Shown: one piece after another, positions 37,577 through 50,779 of the stretch
Position numbering within the stretch: position 1 is the stretch's first letter
How the letters are laid out: the number at the start of each line of letters is the position of its first letter
Source: Ustilaginoidea virens
Taxonomy: Eukaryota; Ascomycota; Sordariomycetes; Hypocreales; Clavicipitaceae
DNA length: 64,000 nucleotides
NCBI RefSeq assembly: GCF_000687475.1
Contig: NC_057317.1
Coordinates: 6,324,501 to 6,388,500, forward strand
Direction: 5' to 3'
Position numbers and translations under genes: made by a program
Notes under the pieces: generated by a model
What the model saw: the letters and a program-made list of their open reading frames with translations, nothing else
What the model was told of the DNA's origin: nothing
Database searches by the model: none

Positions 37577-38362
37577 TCGTTACCAGCAGATATTAGCAAA
37601 TAGGGGTCATAGGTTGATATAGCTATGCCTAACTTCTCGCGATAGTGCCGGAAGTATATTGCCCACCAGTAAGTGTCTGCCTTAGCTATTCCGTACAGTG
37701 GCTTTACTACTTCTATAATCGTATTATCGGGGTATTAATATGCTATCTGCTTAGGTAGTTTAGCGATAATCGATCTGTTAAGGGTGGTAGATAACTGCAT
37801 ATAAGCCTATATAATATCACGTATCCAGAGGAATAAGCCGTAAGAGCGTTATAGTGATAGGGCTAATAATATAAATAACCTTTGATTAGCCCGTTGGATT
37901 ATAGGGGACTGAGTTAATATTAATTGCTTCTCGTTATTATTATAGCCTTATATTATAAGCCTCGACTTCTTATACGGCGTATCCGTGCCTTTGCCCTTAA
38001 TTTCCTATACTATATGTGAGTTAAAGAGGCATTAGGCTCTATATTTACTAATATCAAAGGTAATAAATCGGAATATATCGCAGGCCTATAACGCTTCTAC
38101 CTCTGTACGGTCAGACTATTTAAAGGGGTCTCCTAGGGTTATAATCTTCCCTTCCCGATATAATTAGCTAGTAAGCTATAGGTCGGCTTGCTCTTTAGCG
38201 GTTAGGAAAAAGGCATTAATAACAGTATTAGAAGCTATAGCGTTAATAAGAGCTTCTTCTTAGTCCTTATTAATTATAACGTCGGATATTACATATACTG
38301 GCGATAGGGATAATGATACTGGCCTAACTTGATCAGAGCTAGTGGCTAGCGACGGATATATC

Positions 38363-38461
38363 GCGGCTATAGGTATCATCGATAATATCTCAGCTATAGG
38401 TATTATCGATAATGCTGCGGCTATAGGTATCGTCGATAATATCTCGGCTATAGGTATTATT
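38363..38461. repeat. 27-bp coding minisatellite, family A copy 1
   Basis: Three full 27-bp units starting CGGCTATAGGTAT plus a partial one. The period is nine codons, so the array would preserve the polyprotein frame. Copies 2 and 3 also carry tandem repeats at the matching place. Confidence 0.75.
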
Positions 38462-39624
38462 GCGGCTAAAGGTGCGGGTATAGCTAGTATCCTAACTTCT
38501 AGCCTACCGGGGTAGGCCGGGCCTTTAGTATAGACGATATCTTCGGTATCGTTAGGGTTATAGTTATATAGCTTAACGACCATTAATCGGAACTTAACCG
38601 GGCTATATAGCATCTATACGATGCAGGTCTTATTATTAAGGCTAATTAGCCGGTATAGCCTATACTATCTACCCTTTTCTTTCTATACCTATATATCTAA
38701 CTATAAGGATAGTCGGTAGATAGGCTATATATTTGGGCCGTTCTATTAGGCGAGGGCATCGTAAACTTATCGCTTAGCGAGGTATTTCCTAGCTTCATCA
38801 GTGGCCTTTCGTAATATTATAGCATATTATGATACTAATAAGCTAGGGGGTAAATCATCCATAAGTCGAGGATATACTCTAAAGACTAATAACGTAGGCA
38901 CTAGACCGTTAGGTCTAGCGGAATCGTTAATAGCCTTTATAGTAAGCTATAATTTCTATTCCTTTATTATTAGGTTGCCTACTTCGTTATTGACGATAGT
39001 ATAGGCTTGGCGTAAGGGGGCGTAATATCTCTCGACCTTGCTAATACTATTATAGGCTTCTATAGGAATTTCATCTATATTAATAGATAAAAGCCGGGCA
39101 TTATAATGGAATTTAGCGGAGGCGAAGTTTAGACCGGCATTATAAACTATCTAATCCGGCGGGCTAAGGTATATATCGATCTAATATTCCTTAAGGGCAT
39201 TCTAAATATCGTAAGCCTTCTGCCTTTATAGATCAAGGAATCTGGCTGCCTAGAAGCTTATTGCGGCATCTATAATATATAATACCGGCTGATTATTAAT
39301 ATAAAGGATATTAATAATAATTTTATAATTAAATTAGCTGGTATCGTTATCCTTAAGTATGAATTTAAATCGACTAAATGCCTTTGCGTTTATCTAGCAT
39401 TAATAGCATATATAGGTAATCTTCTCGATAATATTACAGTCAATATTATCATTATATCCGGCCCGTTAAAGCAATTTAGTAAGCCTATTGATAGAGGGGT
39501 GTCCGAATTGATGATAAAGCTAACGGATTTCCTATAACGATAGATGGAAGGCTATAGTATCTATAGTATTGAGAGTCTACTATAGATATCCCTATTTCCT
39601 AATAATTGGAACCTTAGTATCCCC

Positions 39625-39846
39625 TTAGATTAATAGGTTATTAATATTATTAAGCTTTATACCTATCCTATCTATATCCGTAATAGAATAAAGCAATAGG
39701 GTGCCGCTATTAAAGACGTGAAAGGGGATATTGCCGAATATCATCGGGATATTTAGTATACCAGAAGATATAGCAGAGCCTGCGCTAAAGTTTACTATAT
39801 GCTTTTTATCAGTCGCCTCAATAGTTAGGGTCTTTATTAATCTCAT
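39625..39846 (-). pseudogene. Copia protease-region remnant of family A copy 1
   Basis: A 73-residue open stretch (MRLIKTLTIEATDKKH, then IPMIFGNIPFHV and SITDIDRIGIKLNN). It corresponds to the region after the protease active-site aspartate in fungal Copia polyproteins and is nearly identical to 50513-50779 in copy 2. Confidence 0.7.
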
Positions 39847-42800
39847 TAGGGCCTTTACTTAACTTAGGCCTACTATTAATAGGCCGGAAGCGCCGGTATC
39901 TAGTAGGATTCTGCGGAAGGTATGGTCACTATAGCGTTCTTCTTCTAGAAAGGCAGAGTTGCCAGGCTCGGGTAATAATAATAAAGGCATTCGGAAGGGG
40001 TTAATCTATAAGAAAGCATATCGGCATAATTCATCTTATAGGGCTTATAATATCTCGATAGATAACATTAGTAATGGTTCTGCTTGCCTAGGGGCTAGGA
40101 AATACTGTATAGCTGTAATTTGTAGTATAGCAGCATTCTCTGTATCCTAGTTTATATCTCTTACTATTATTACCTCGATATTACTAATAATATCGTTAAG
40201 GTCAGCTTTTATATCTTCTTTTTTAAGGCCTTAAGGGCCGGGCTCCTTATATTCCTATAAAAAAATATAGAATTTCTTATTATTAAAGACAGTACGGTAG
40301 GATCGATTCTTCGTCTATTAGTCTTTTAATTCTTATTACTCTTTAGTAGAATAATTAGATAACTAACACCCTATTTTATTATAAACGAAGCATCTTCTTT
40401 AATAAGGCCTAGATAGAAAGGCGCGATTCTATTATTACTATTAATACTACTACTAAGGGCCGAATTAGCGTTAGGGGCGGGATTGACTATATCTACAGTC
40501 CGTGAATAATGCCATATTATTATCAACATCATCAGTATTATGATATTATTAAAGGAAATAATACTATTGATTTATATAGATCGATTCGTAGATAGAAAGG
40601 GATCGCTATAGGTTAGCGGTAAGACCCTCGAATATAGAAGCATAACGATATATAGCTTAACTATACTTAGGGGTATCCCTTATAGCATTAAGGACTTATC
40701 GATAAAGCTCTATATTAGCTATAAAGGGGGGAAAAAGACTATAATATAGGCATTAAAGTTCTTCTAATAGGATATTAAGGCATTTTAGCTTTAATTTGCC
40801 GGGATATTTCGCAATAGTTGATTAGAGCGTTATTCTATTCTAACGGTATAAATAGAATTGCTTTATGCTCTTATTTTTGAAATAGCCTTTAACTTTACGG
40901 ACTATATCGTCAAAAGTGAGGGTATTATAAATACATTTGATATTATTAAAGTAATATATCTTAGTATCGCCGATAAGTATAATTTAGAAGGCTTTAGCGA
41001 ATGCATTATCAGGTAATCCTAGTAGGCGGTACTTACTCTTAAAAGATATAACCTTTAGTATAAAAAAATCATCTATTTTGCCGCTATATCTATCCTCTAT
41101 ATAGTAGCTATATAAAAGGTCAGATATCTTTTTCGATATATTATTAAACCCGGTTTGGGAATAATCTTCTTAGCTGAACCCTTTTCGGGTATAATCTTCT
41201 TAGGGGTATTCCAGAGGGTATTCTAGAACGGCTTATTGGTAGCCTTACGGTAGGCTAGCGGGAGCTCTAGCTAGGTCATCCTATAACCCGGGTCGGTCTA
41301 GGTTTACTAATCCTCCCATTAAGACGGTCCATTTATTAGCCTAAATAGGCCGATATTAGCGGGAAGGGCCAAGTACCGTGCCTATTTTTAGTATTATCGG
41401 GTGAGGATAAGGTATTAGGGCCTATAGGCCGCGATACTGTGATTTGTGATATCTAGTATTAGGGGCGGTATTAGCTTAGAGGGTATCATTATTAGGGTCT
41501 TCTATTGAAGAAAGCATATTATTGGGGCCTATAACTCGACCTCTATTAGGCATACTATAACCTCGAGGGGCATTAAGATAGCCGCCTCGGCTAACCTAGC
41601 TAAGGGTATAATCCCTATAGCGATATATTTGATCGGGTCGGTCTTATAGGCTATAATTATCAGCCATTATATATTATTATTGATGGCGGGAGTTTTCCCC
41701 TATTTCGAATAGTAGCCTATTATAAATAGGCGTCTTCCCTTTAGGTTATTAGGACTAGCCCCTATCTTCTTCTTCTTTAATAGAGGCAGGGGTAAGGGCA
41801 TAAGGCTTTTTCGATATAGATAGGGGGACGATAGGTTGCTATAATTGTGATCGTGCCATTAATGTTGCGAAGTCCTTTAGCGTTGACAGGGCTTGTAAGT
41901 ACCATAGCGAGAGCCTTAGCGAGGGTATTCGCACAACTATTGTGGGTGCTTGTATTGATGATGATTATTATAATAGGGGCCTTATGCGTATATATAAGGG
42001 CGTATTTTAGAGCCTCTATATCTCTTGCTCGGTATTACTAATAGATAATAAGGCTTCCCTAATAGGGTTGAGCCGGGATAGGAATATACTACAAGCAAAT
42101 TACCAGGTTATTTCCTCTTAAGGCCATTATAGGTTTTATTATTATTGAAGGCATTTAAGGAGGGTTGGTATTATTAGTGAACCCAATGCTCTAATATATA
42201 TACCGCGTTCCCGTAATATTAAACGGAAATGCTATAGGATCTGAACGTTAATACGGCTGAATAGGGCTTCATTTTACTCGCTGTAATCCTCGCGGAATTA
42301 TTCCTAAAGGTTATCATCTAGGTAGGTGTTTTCCTTATAGGTATCTATAAAGAAGGCGATACGGTTGTAAAGCTATATATCTATAGCATTATTAGGGTCG
42401 ATAGGCTCTATAGCGTTAAGCTAATTATCGTTAAAAAGTAAGGCAAATTATTATATCCTCTTAGGTAGCTCTCGTAGTTATTATAATATTAATAATGATA
42501 AGGCTATGGTATTAAGAATGGGGTTTGAAGAGAAAAGGGGGGGGGGCGGGAATATATTATAAGGAGTGTAAGATTCCCTCTTGCAAGGAGTATAAGATTC
42601 GAAAAGGCTTTTACTGTAGTAGTAAAAAAAAGAAAGAATAGGAAGAGGTTATAAATCGTTCTTCCTAGATACTAAAGGTATCTTTAAATATCGTGATATT
42701 TAGCGTATCTTATTCTTCCTTATAATAGACAAAGGGAAGGAGAGGTTATAAATTGTTCTCCCTCTAGTTAGTATAGCTAAGATTGCTTAACTGCCTCTTC

Positions 42801-42885
42801 GAAATTGATATCTTACTGATCTATAATGCACCATTCTTTACAGGATGTAATTATCCTATAAGTGGTGGTTATTACCACTGATTAG

Positions 42886-43226
42886 TATTAATACAAACTC
42901 GGGGTACCCAGTTGTACGTAGGGTCGCGCGCGTGGTATTATATACCGTAAGGTCACTAAGTAAAGGATTTATTGACTTTACTAATAACTACTATTTAAAA
43001 GGAAAGAAAGGAAGCAAAAGAGGGTAATTACACGATATAGCCTTTTTGTGCGTGCCGTAGTCACGTGCATCGGCGCAGTCGGGCCGGGCTGCCCGCGTGC
43101 CCTACCGGGCTCAGGGGTAAAGGGGCAAAAGGGGCCACATCGTGTATGCGGCAGTATGCGCGGCACATCCGTCGCAATGTGCCCAATTGGTGCCCAATTG
43201 GGCACCTTACGACAGCGATTCCGACA
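42886..43226 (-). repeat. 5' LTR of family A copy 1
   Basis: 341 bp, equal in length to the other LTR of this element. The plus-strand start reads TATTAATAC where the intact form is TGTTGATAC, consistent with G-to-A change. It ends CCGACA, directly followed by the attta target duplication. Confidence 0.9.
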
Positions 43227-43231
43227 ATTTA

Positions 43232-43705
43232 CGTCAAGTGCCATGACGTTGCAAATCTTCCTTTTCCTAAGCAAAAAAACCCCAGCAAAATCTACATATC
43301 CTACCATACAACTTCGTGTTTCATGGTATATACGGAGATGTAGCAAGTGAAGCCATCTTGAGGTTCCTAGAGCCGCATGTGCACGGCAAAACCCTTACAA
43401 TGACCCTGAACGTACCAAAAACAAATATGGACTTTACTGGTAAATGTCTTTACATGCCAAATCCATCCAAGGGCTTATTAGCAATATATCGAGCTGCTAT
43501 GCACAGCGCCCGGTCACTATTCAGCTATTATATTTACTACGCAATCATTTTTCAATAATACGTAACCGCTCCTAGGCTCACATACTACTTGCTACTAGCA
43601 TGCGTGCGAAGAACGGTTGGTTATCCGAATCAACCTGATCATAGACTATCCCAAAATCGCTGCAATAGCGGAATTTAATCGGCGTCCACCAGTAGGTATG
43701 ACTAT
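43232..43705. other. Host DNA between two transposon blocks
   Basis: With family A copy 1 removed, this sequence continues directly from 35810. It lacks the heavy TA enrichment of the elements, and no gene was recognised. Confidence 0.5.
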
Positions 43706-44726
43706 TGACATCGGAAATCTGGGTTGACCCGATGTTTCGGACTAATATTATTCCGACCCGATGATACTCTTCTCTCCATCTTCCGTAGACTCTATATATT
43801 AGTTCTTCATCATATCATATAATACAACATAATTGCATTACTACGTTTAACAGGTTATGAGCCCGGTTAGCGGTGAACATATAAGAGGAGAATTAACATA
43901 TAGACCTAACTAGCTATACTTCCACCTATACCCTAAAGACACCTTAACCGAATATCTACCGATAATAATAAATAAGCTAAATCTAGAGAATAATTCTCCT
44001 AACCACTATATATAAGCCCGACAAACTGGTAACCACAACTATAAGTAACTATAGGTATAACCTTAAACCGAAAGAAATAGTTCGAAAGGCTATTATAATC
44101 CAGTTCCTTTATAAGGAATATTTCCCGCTTTTAACTTAGGCTATTAGCGCGGTATATGACTATAACGCTTTTGATATCTCTCCTCTACCTAGCGATATAT
44201 ATAGCCCGACAACGCCGAGCTCTTATATCGTTATAAGCAGATATTCTAATAAAGAAGAACCACTCTTAGCTCTAAGTTTAGATAAAATCTAGGGAATAAA
44301 AGCCTATACACTCTCGGACCTATCCGCACGTAATATAAACGCATTAGGATTAAAGTTTTTATATACTCCTACATCCGAAAACCCTGACCAAAGGCTCAGC
44401 CCCTAAATAGAAATAGGGGGAGATTACTAAAAACCACTGCCAACTTTTTCTTATTTATAAGATTGCTAGGAACTATTACCAACTCCTTCTTAACTATAAG
44501 ATTACTAAGAACTACCGCTAACTTCTTCTTCTAATCTATAATCTATATCTAATCTATTAGACGCTCTCTATTATTCCCGCCTACCTATTAAGCGCTCTTT
44601 TCTGAAAACCCTTAACGACTATAATAAAAGAAATATCTAGTAGACTAAGAGGTCTCTTATCTATACCAAAATTAGAAATGCTATCTTACTAGCCGACCTA
44701 GAAGCTTAAGATAGAAGACTAAATAG
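43706..44726 (+). mobile_element. Truncated Copia element: short LTR, primer site and gag remnant
   Basis: A probable 147-bp LTR (43706-43852, TGACATCGG...TTTAACA) is followed directly by GGTTATGAGCCCGG at 43853-43866, complementary to the initiator tRNA-Met anticodon arm used as primer by many Copia elements. About 860 bp of decayed gag-like sequence follows, then the next element begins at 44727. The 3' end is not seen. The exact LTR start is a guess. Confidence 0.6.
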
Positions 44727-45103
44727 TATTAAGCAGGCCCAGGTCCCAGTGCGTAGGGTGCGCGCGTGATACTACTGTATCGGTGACTATCACAGTATCA
44801 CCTATTAGAGGTATTGATCGTCCCTAAAGTGAATATATTATGAAGTGTCTATTTAAAAAAGAAGAAAGCAAGAAAAGACTAAGGGCGGCGATGTGCCCTA
44901 TATGCTATGTATGCCGGGCACGCAATGACTACGTATGCCTGTATGCTATGGCCATATATGCCGCGTCACTATTAGGTGTACTGACTAAGTGACTGACTGA
45001 CTGACTACGTATGCATATATGCTATAGCCACATCTGCCGCGTTACTGTCAGGTGCACTGACTAAGTGACTGACTGACTAACTTACTAACTAACGATTCCG
45101 ATA
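44727..45103 (-). repeat. Diverged LTR of copy 3 with internal tandem duplication
   Basis: About 377 bp. Landmarks match the family A LTR (CGTAGGGT, poly-purine GAAGAAAGCAAGAAAAG, end ACGATTCCGATA). It differs by a roughly 76-bp direct duplication (ACGTATGC at 44931 and 45007) with GACT runs. The left limit is inferred from TATTAAGC. Confidence 0.6.
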
Positions 45104-46406
45104 CTAGCAGTCTCTCTTTTTATAATAATAAAACAATAGAATCGTTCGGTTATAAGGCAGATATATAGAAAGGCAAGTGTGGCTAGGTCTAGGAAGGTTG
45201 TGCTTCCGATCGGTATTATACCCCTATTGGGTTTAGCTAAAACGTTGAATATCGTAGCCATTATGCCAAAAGAAATAATAGGAATTGCGTAGCGTAATAG
45301 AATATAAGAAATAGCGTAATAAAGTATAAGAAAACAAACTCACTTACCTGCTGTAAATAACGGCGCTAATAATACTAGATATTATTTAGCTATACTTATC
45401 CACTTATTGACCTTTTGACCTATCCTTCTACATAAATAGTAGCCTTATTGTAGTCGATAAAAGTCTTAAGGGCCTTATTTAGTGTTTCTTTAGTTATAGT
45501 ATCGGCAAGGTTATCATTTCCGTTAATCTAACGGATCTTATAAATCTCTCGACGCTTATATGACTATCTTAAGGCCATAATATCTATTATTAGTCTCTTT
45601 TCTTTTATGGTGCCTAGCTTAATAAGGCATTCGTATAGTGAAAAAGAATTTATGCACACAACCGTAGGAATTCTTAGTAATCCTAGCTTTATGGTAATTA
45701 TATTTAAAGTCGTGCCTATTGCATATGCAATATCGACTCCTTATACCATACTATATAACTTAGAGGCAAGTGCACTGTGTGTTACACGTTTCCTTTTAGT
45801 AGAGCTATATGTTATGATATTACCAGTTAGTATAAAGGTATTTTCTTCCTTCGAGTTATCTTTTTCGTTGCCAATAATAACAATATATCCTATCTAGGAG
45901 CTTAAATCTTTATTATTGGCAAATGATCCATCCACAAATACAAAGATTTTAGCTGTAGTAAGGTTGAGGTTGATATATTGTAAGCTGCGGTCCTGATTAT
46001 CTAGCTGCCATTTAAAGCGTTTATTTAATCTAGCGATATCATTAAAATCAGGCTGTTGTTATTGTGCTGCAATAAATAGGTTATAAGATGCTTCGGGTTG
46101 GGAAACAGTTGCAATATAGGCGCCACGGGCACATTGTTCGACATAGGTTTATTATGCTATAGGCGTATTCTTGTCGATAAGGGCGATATTTTTACTCTGG
46201 CCTTTTTGGGATAGTATTATACTATTATCGGCATTAATAGTTAATTTGCAACCGTTAACTAATAGGGGCGTTATAGGTGATAATTTTGTCTTAGGCTTTA
46301 CTTTAAATCCTGCCTTAGTGAGCTCTATATCTTAGCGGTCGAAAAAGGATATATTACTAAGGCTAAGTGTATCATCTGTTTGCATTCCTATTATACTAAA
46401 AGGTGT

Positions 46407-46528
46407 GGTATTATTAGTGGTATTATTCGTAGTATTATTTGCGGTATTATTTACGGTATTATTCGTAGTATTATTTGCGGTATTATTTGCGGTATTATTT
46501 GCGGTATTATTTGTGGTATTATTATTAT
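46407..46528. repeat. 12-bp tandem array in copy 3
   Basis: About nine to ten units of GCGGTATTATTT and close variants, at the position where copy 1 has an 18-bp array (37523-37576). The flanks are homologous (TTAGATATTAATAAATA beside it). Confidence 0.8.
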
Positions 46529-47084
46529 CGTTACTATCGTTAGATATTAATAAATAAGGGTCGTATGTTAATATGGTTATGTCTAGTTTATCGCGATGGT
46601 GCCGGAAGTAAGTTGCCTACTAATATATGCCTGCTTCAGCTATACCATATAGTGGCTTTACCACTTCCATAATGGTATTATCGGGATATTAGTAAGCAAT
46701 TTGCTTAGGTAACTTTACAATAATTGACCGGTTAAAAGTGGTTAATAACTGCACATAGGCCTGTATGATATCTCTTATCTATAAGAATAAGCCGTAGGAC
46801 CGGTATAATAATAGAGCTATAGATATTAATAAACGTTAACTTGCCCGTTAAATTGTAGGCGATTAGGTTAATATTAATTGCTTTTTATTATCACTGTGGC
46901 CTTGTATTATAAGCCGTGATTTTTCGTATAGCGTTATAGTGCCCTTACCTTTAATTTCTCTTACTATTCTAGAATTAAATAAGCGTTAGTTACCGTGCTT
47001 AATATTATTATAGGTGGTAAATCGGAATATATCGCGAGCCTGTAATACTGCTATTTCGGCTTGGTTAGACTGTTCGAATGGGTT

Positions 47085-47434
47085 TGTCGGAATCGCTGTC
47101 GCAAGGTGCCCAATTGGGCACCAATTGGGCACATTGCGACGGATGTGCCGCGCACACCCGTTGCGCACGATGTGGCCACTTTTGCCCCTTTTGCCCCTGT
47201 GCCCCTGAGCCCGGTAGGGCACGCGGGCAGCCCGGCCCGACCGCGCCGATGCACGTGACTACGGCACGCACAAAAAGGCCATATCGTGTAATTACCCTCT
47301 TTTGCTTCCTTTCTTTCCTTTTAGATATTCAGTCATTAGTAAAGTCAATAAATCCTTTACTTGGTGACCTCACGGTATATGATACCACGCGCGCGACCCT
47401 ACGTACAACTGGGTACCCCGAGTTTATATCAATA
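47085..47434 (+). repeat. 5' LTR of family A copy 2
   Basis: 350 bp, TGTCGGAATCG...TATCAATA. By eye it differs from the 3' LTR at 61734-62083 at about 11 sites, all transitions (about 97% identity). It contains the palindromic stretch GTGCCCAATTGGGCAC. Confidence 0.92.
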
Positions 47435-47440
47435 CTAATT

Positions 47441-47459
47441 AGTGGTGATAACCACCACT
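47441..47459 (+). other. Hairpin at the expected primer-binding position of family A
   Basis: AGTGGTG-N5-CACCACT starts 7 nt after the 5' LTR. A matching hairpin flanks the 5' LTR of copy 1 (about 42861-42879). No complement to initiator tRNA-Met was seen here, unlike the two other Copia elements in the window. Confidence 0.55.
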
Positions 47460-50400
47460 CACAGGATAATTACATCCCGCAAAGAACGGTGTATTATAGA
47501 TCAGCAAGATTACTCTCGAAGAGACGATTTCCGTTGTAAATCGTGCTAATTAGGAAGGTAGATAACCTATTCCATTAAACGGTTATACTACTAACTAATT
47601 GGAAGAACGATATGGACCTCTTCCACCTCTATCTATTACGAAGGAAGAAAATATACTGACTATTACGATCTTTAAAGATACCCTTAGTATCTAGGAGGCG
47701 GCTAACCCATTCCGTTAAACGGTTACCTGCTTACTATAGGAGGCAAATAACCTATTCCGTTGAACGGTTATCTTGCTAATTAACCCCTTCTTTTCTTTCC
47801 TTTACCCCTACTGGTAAAGGCCGATCTTGCACTCCTTGTAAGAGTATCGAATCTTGCACTCCTTGCAAGAGTGAATATTGCACTCCTTACAATATATCCC
47901 CCCCCCCCCCCCCTCTCTTAAACCCTCCTCTCAATACTATAGCACGATCACGATCATTAATATCACAACCGGTACTACCCGAAAGGCTATAGCGATTTGC
48001 CCCCTTACTCGATGACAATTAGGCCACTGCGATAGAGCCAATTACCCCTGATGCTACCACTATGGCATTATACAACCGCCTGGCCTTCCTAATCTATACC
48101 TATGAGAAGGATTGTATTATTGACGATAACCTATAGGAACTATTCTACGAAGACTATAGTGAATGGGATGAATAGCTATTTAACCGCGTTAATCCTCTAT
48201 TCCTACGCGAATTCCGTATATACCTACGAGATTACGGTGTGTATATTGGAGCATCAGGTTCTATCATAATACTAACTTTAATGGAATGCCTTTAATAATA
48301 ATAGAACCCTAAATGGCCTTAAGAAGAGATCGATCGTCAATTAGGCCGTAAGATGTTCCGGTTACGACTTAACCCTTATAGGGAAGTATTAATCCTAATC
48401 GGCAACTTCGACTAGGAAGTCACAGGCTCATAGAATTCATTATAAGCATCCATAATGGTCATACGAATGCCCTCACTAAGGCTCTTAAGACGACCCTCAT
48501 AAGCTTCAATAATAAGGGACTTTATAATACTAAGGGTGGCATGATTATAATTATAATAACCTATTATCCCCCCCTTAATATCGAAAAAGCCTTATGCCCC
48601 TGCCCCTATTGAAGAAGAAGAAGATAGGGGCCGGTCCTAATAATAAAAAGGGAAGACACCTATTTACAATAGGTCGCTATTCGAAATAGGGGAAAGCTCC
48701 CGCTAATAATAATATACAACGGCCGAAGATTATAGCCCGACCGATTAAATACTATACCCTAGGGGTTATACCCCTAGCCGGGCTAGCCGAGGCGGCTATC
48801 TTAATGCTCCTCGAGGTTATAGTATACCTAATAGAGCTCGGGTCATAGGCCCCGATGATATGCTTCCTTCCATAGAGGACCCTAATGATGATACCTTCTA
48901 AGCTAATGCCGCTACCGCCCGTGATACTAGATATTGGGCCTAAATGCCTTATCCGATAATGCTAAAAATAGGCACGGCACCTAGCCCTTCCCGTTAATAT
49001 CGGCCTACCTAGGCCGATAAACGGACCGTTTTGACGGGAAGACCGGTAAACCTAGACCGACCCGGGTTATAGGATGACCTAGCTAGAGCTCCCGCCAGCC
49101 TACCGTAAGGCTACCGATAAGCTGTTCCGGAATACCCTCTAGAATACCCCTAAGAAGATCATACCCGAAAAGGGTTTAGCTAAGAAGATTATTCCCGAAC
49201 TGGGTTTGATGATATATCGAAGAAGATATCTGACCTTTTACGCAGCTATCGTATAAAGGATAGATATAGCGGTAAAATGGATGATTTCCTTATACTAAAG
49301 GTTATATCTTTTAAGAGCAAGTGCCGCCTACTAGGATTACCCAATAATACATTCGCCAGAGCCTTCTAAATTATATTTATCGGCGATGCTAAGACCTATT
49401 ACTTTAATAATATTGAATGTATTCGCGATACCCTTACCTTTAACAATATAGTCCGCAAAGTTAAAAGCCATTTCGAAAATAAGAGTATAAAGTAATTCTA
49501 TTTATATCATTAGAATAGAATAACGCTCCAATTAACTATCGCGAAATATCCCGATAAGTCAAAATTAGAATGCCTTAATATCCTATTAGAAGAACTTTAA
49601 CGCCTATACTATGGTCTTTTTCCCCCCTTTATAGCTAATATAGAGCTTCATCGGCAAGTGCTTAACGCTATAAGGGATACCCCTAAGTGTAGCTAGGCGC
49701 TATATCGATATGCCCCTATATTCGAAAGCCTCGCCGCTAACCTATAGCGACCCCTTTCTATCTATAAGACTACCTATATAACTCAATAGCATCATTTCCT
49801 TCAATAATAGCCTTAGTAATATTAGGATGTTGAAGATATTAATATCGCTGATAATATAGCATTATTTATAGATCGTAGATACGGTCAATCCCATAACCGG
49901 TATTAATGCCCCTAACGATACGGACCCCCTTAATGGCAATAATAGAATCGCGCCTTTTTAGCTAGGCCTCGTTAAAAAAGATGCTTCGTTTATAATAAAT
50001 TAGGATATGAGTCATCTAATTATACTAATAAAGAGCAATAAGAATTAAAGGCATGATGGCTGAAGAACCGCTCCAATTAGACCGCCCCTAATAATAAGAA
50101 ATTCCGTATTTTCCTATAGGAATACGAAGGGACTGCCGATCGAGACCTTAAAGATACCGATTTTGATAATATTATTGAAGATGTTGAAGCCATAATGGTA
50201 GGGGTTACACATTAGGATATAGAGGACACTATCGCACCACAAATTATAGCCACTTAGTATTTCTTAGCCCTTACGCAAATAGAACCGTCACTTTCTTTAT
50301 CTATCGCAATATTATAAGCCCTATAGGATGAATTATGCCGATACGCCTTCCTATAAATTAACCCCTTCCGAATGCCTTCACTACTACTACCGGACTGTAA

Positions 50401-50512
50401 TTCTGCCTTTCTAGAAGAAGAACGCTATAGTGACCATACCTTCCGCGGAATCCTACTGGATACCAGCGCCTCCGGCCTATCTACAGTAGGCATAGGTTAA
50501 GTAAGAGCCCTA

Positions 50513-50779
50513 ATGAGATTAATAAAATCTTTAACGATTAAGTCAATAGATAAGCAGTATACTATAAATTTTGGAGCAGGTTCTGCCATATCTTCTAGTA
50601 TACTAAATATCCTAACGATATTCGGTAATATCCCCTTTTATATTCTTAATAGCGGCACCCCCTTTCTCTATTCTATTACGGATATAGATAGGATAGGCAT
50701 GAAGCTAGATAATATTAATAACTTACTTATCAAAGGGGATATAAAGGTTCTAATTATTAGGAAATGGGGACATCTATAG
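50513..50779 (+). pseudogene. Copia protease-region remnant of copy 2
   Basis: An 88-residue open stretch (MRLIKSLTIKSIDKQ, then IFGNIPFYILNSGTPFLYSI and DIDRIGMKLDN), homologous to 39625-39846. It follows a degraded active site seen upstream as DTSASGLST (the usual form is DTGAS). Confidence 0.7.

Larger units (their letters stand above)
35811..43226 (-). mobile_element. Ty1/Copia LTR retrotransposon, family A copy 1 (complete, inactivated)
   Basis: A 7416-bp element bounded by two 341-bp LTRs and a perfect 5-bp target duplication attta (35806-35810 and 43227-43231). Coding direction is leftward: remnants of gag (about 42 kb), protease (39.6-39.8 kb), integrase, reverse transcriptase and RNase H (36.6-37.0 kb) appear in Copia order (protease-integrase-RT-RNase H). 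The frame is interrupted by many TAG and TAA stops at positions expected to be CAG, CAA or TGG, so the polyprotein cannot be made. The GC-rich LTRs are much less decayed than the interior. Confidence 0.9.
44727..47084 (-). mobile_element. Family A-like Copia element copy 3, proximal half
   Basis: The coding direction is leftward, with the RNase H remnant near 45.5-45.9 kb and RT upstream to 47.08 kb. The sequence resumes in the same order at 62089 after the copy 2 insertion: 47084 ends within a segment matching about 38.1 kb of copy 1, and 62089 continues it. Homologous to copy 1 internally but with a more diverged LTR. The other end lies beyond the window. Confidence 0.8.

Noticed and set aside
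35804..43234. 8-bp target duplication suggesting a hAT-type DNA transposon
   Set aside because: Comparison of four LTR copies shows the true LTR end is TGTTGATA, leaving a perfect 5-bp duplication (attta), and the coding content is Copia.
46407..46528. Possible CRISPR-like array
   Set aside because: Units are contiguous 12-mers without spacers in a eukaryotic transposon; it is a simple minisatellite.
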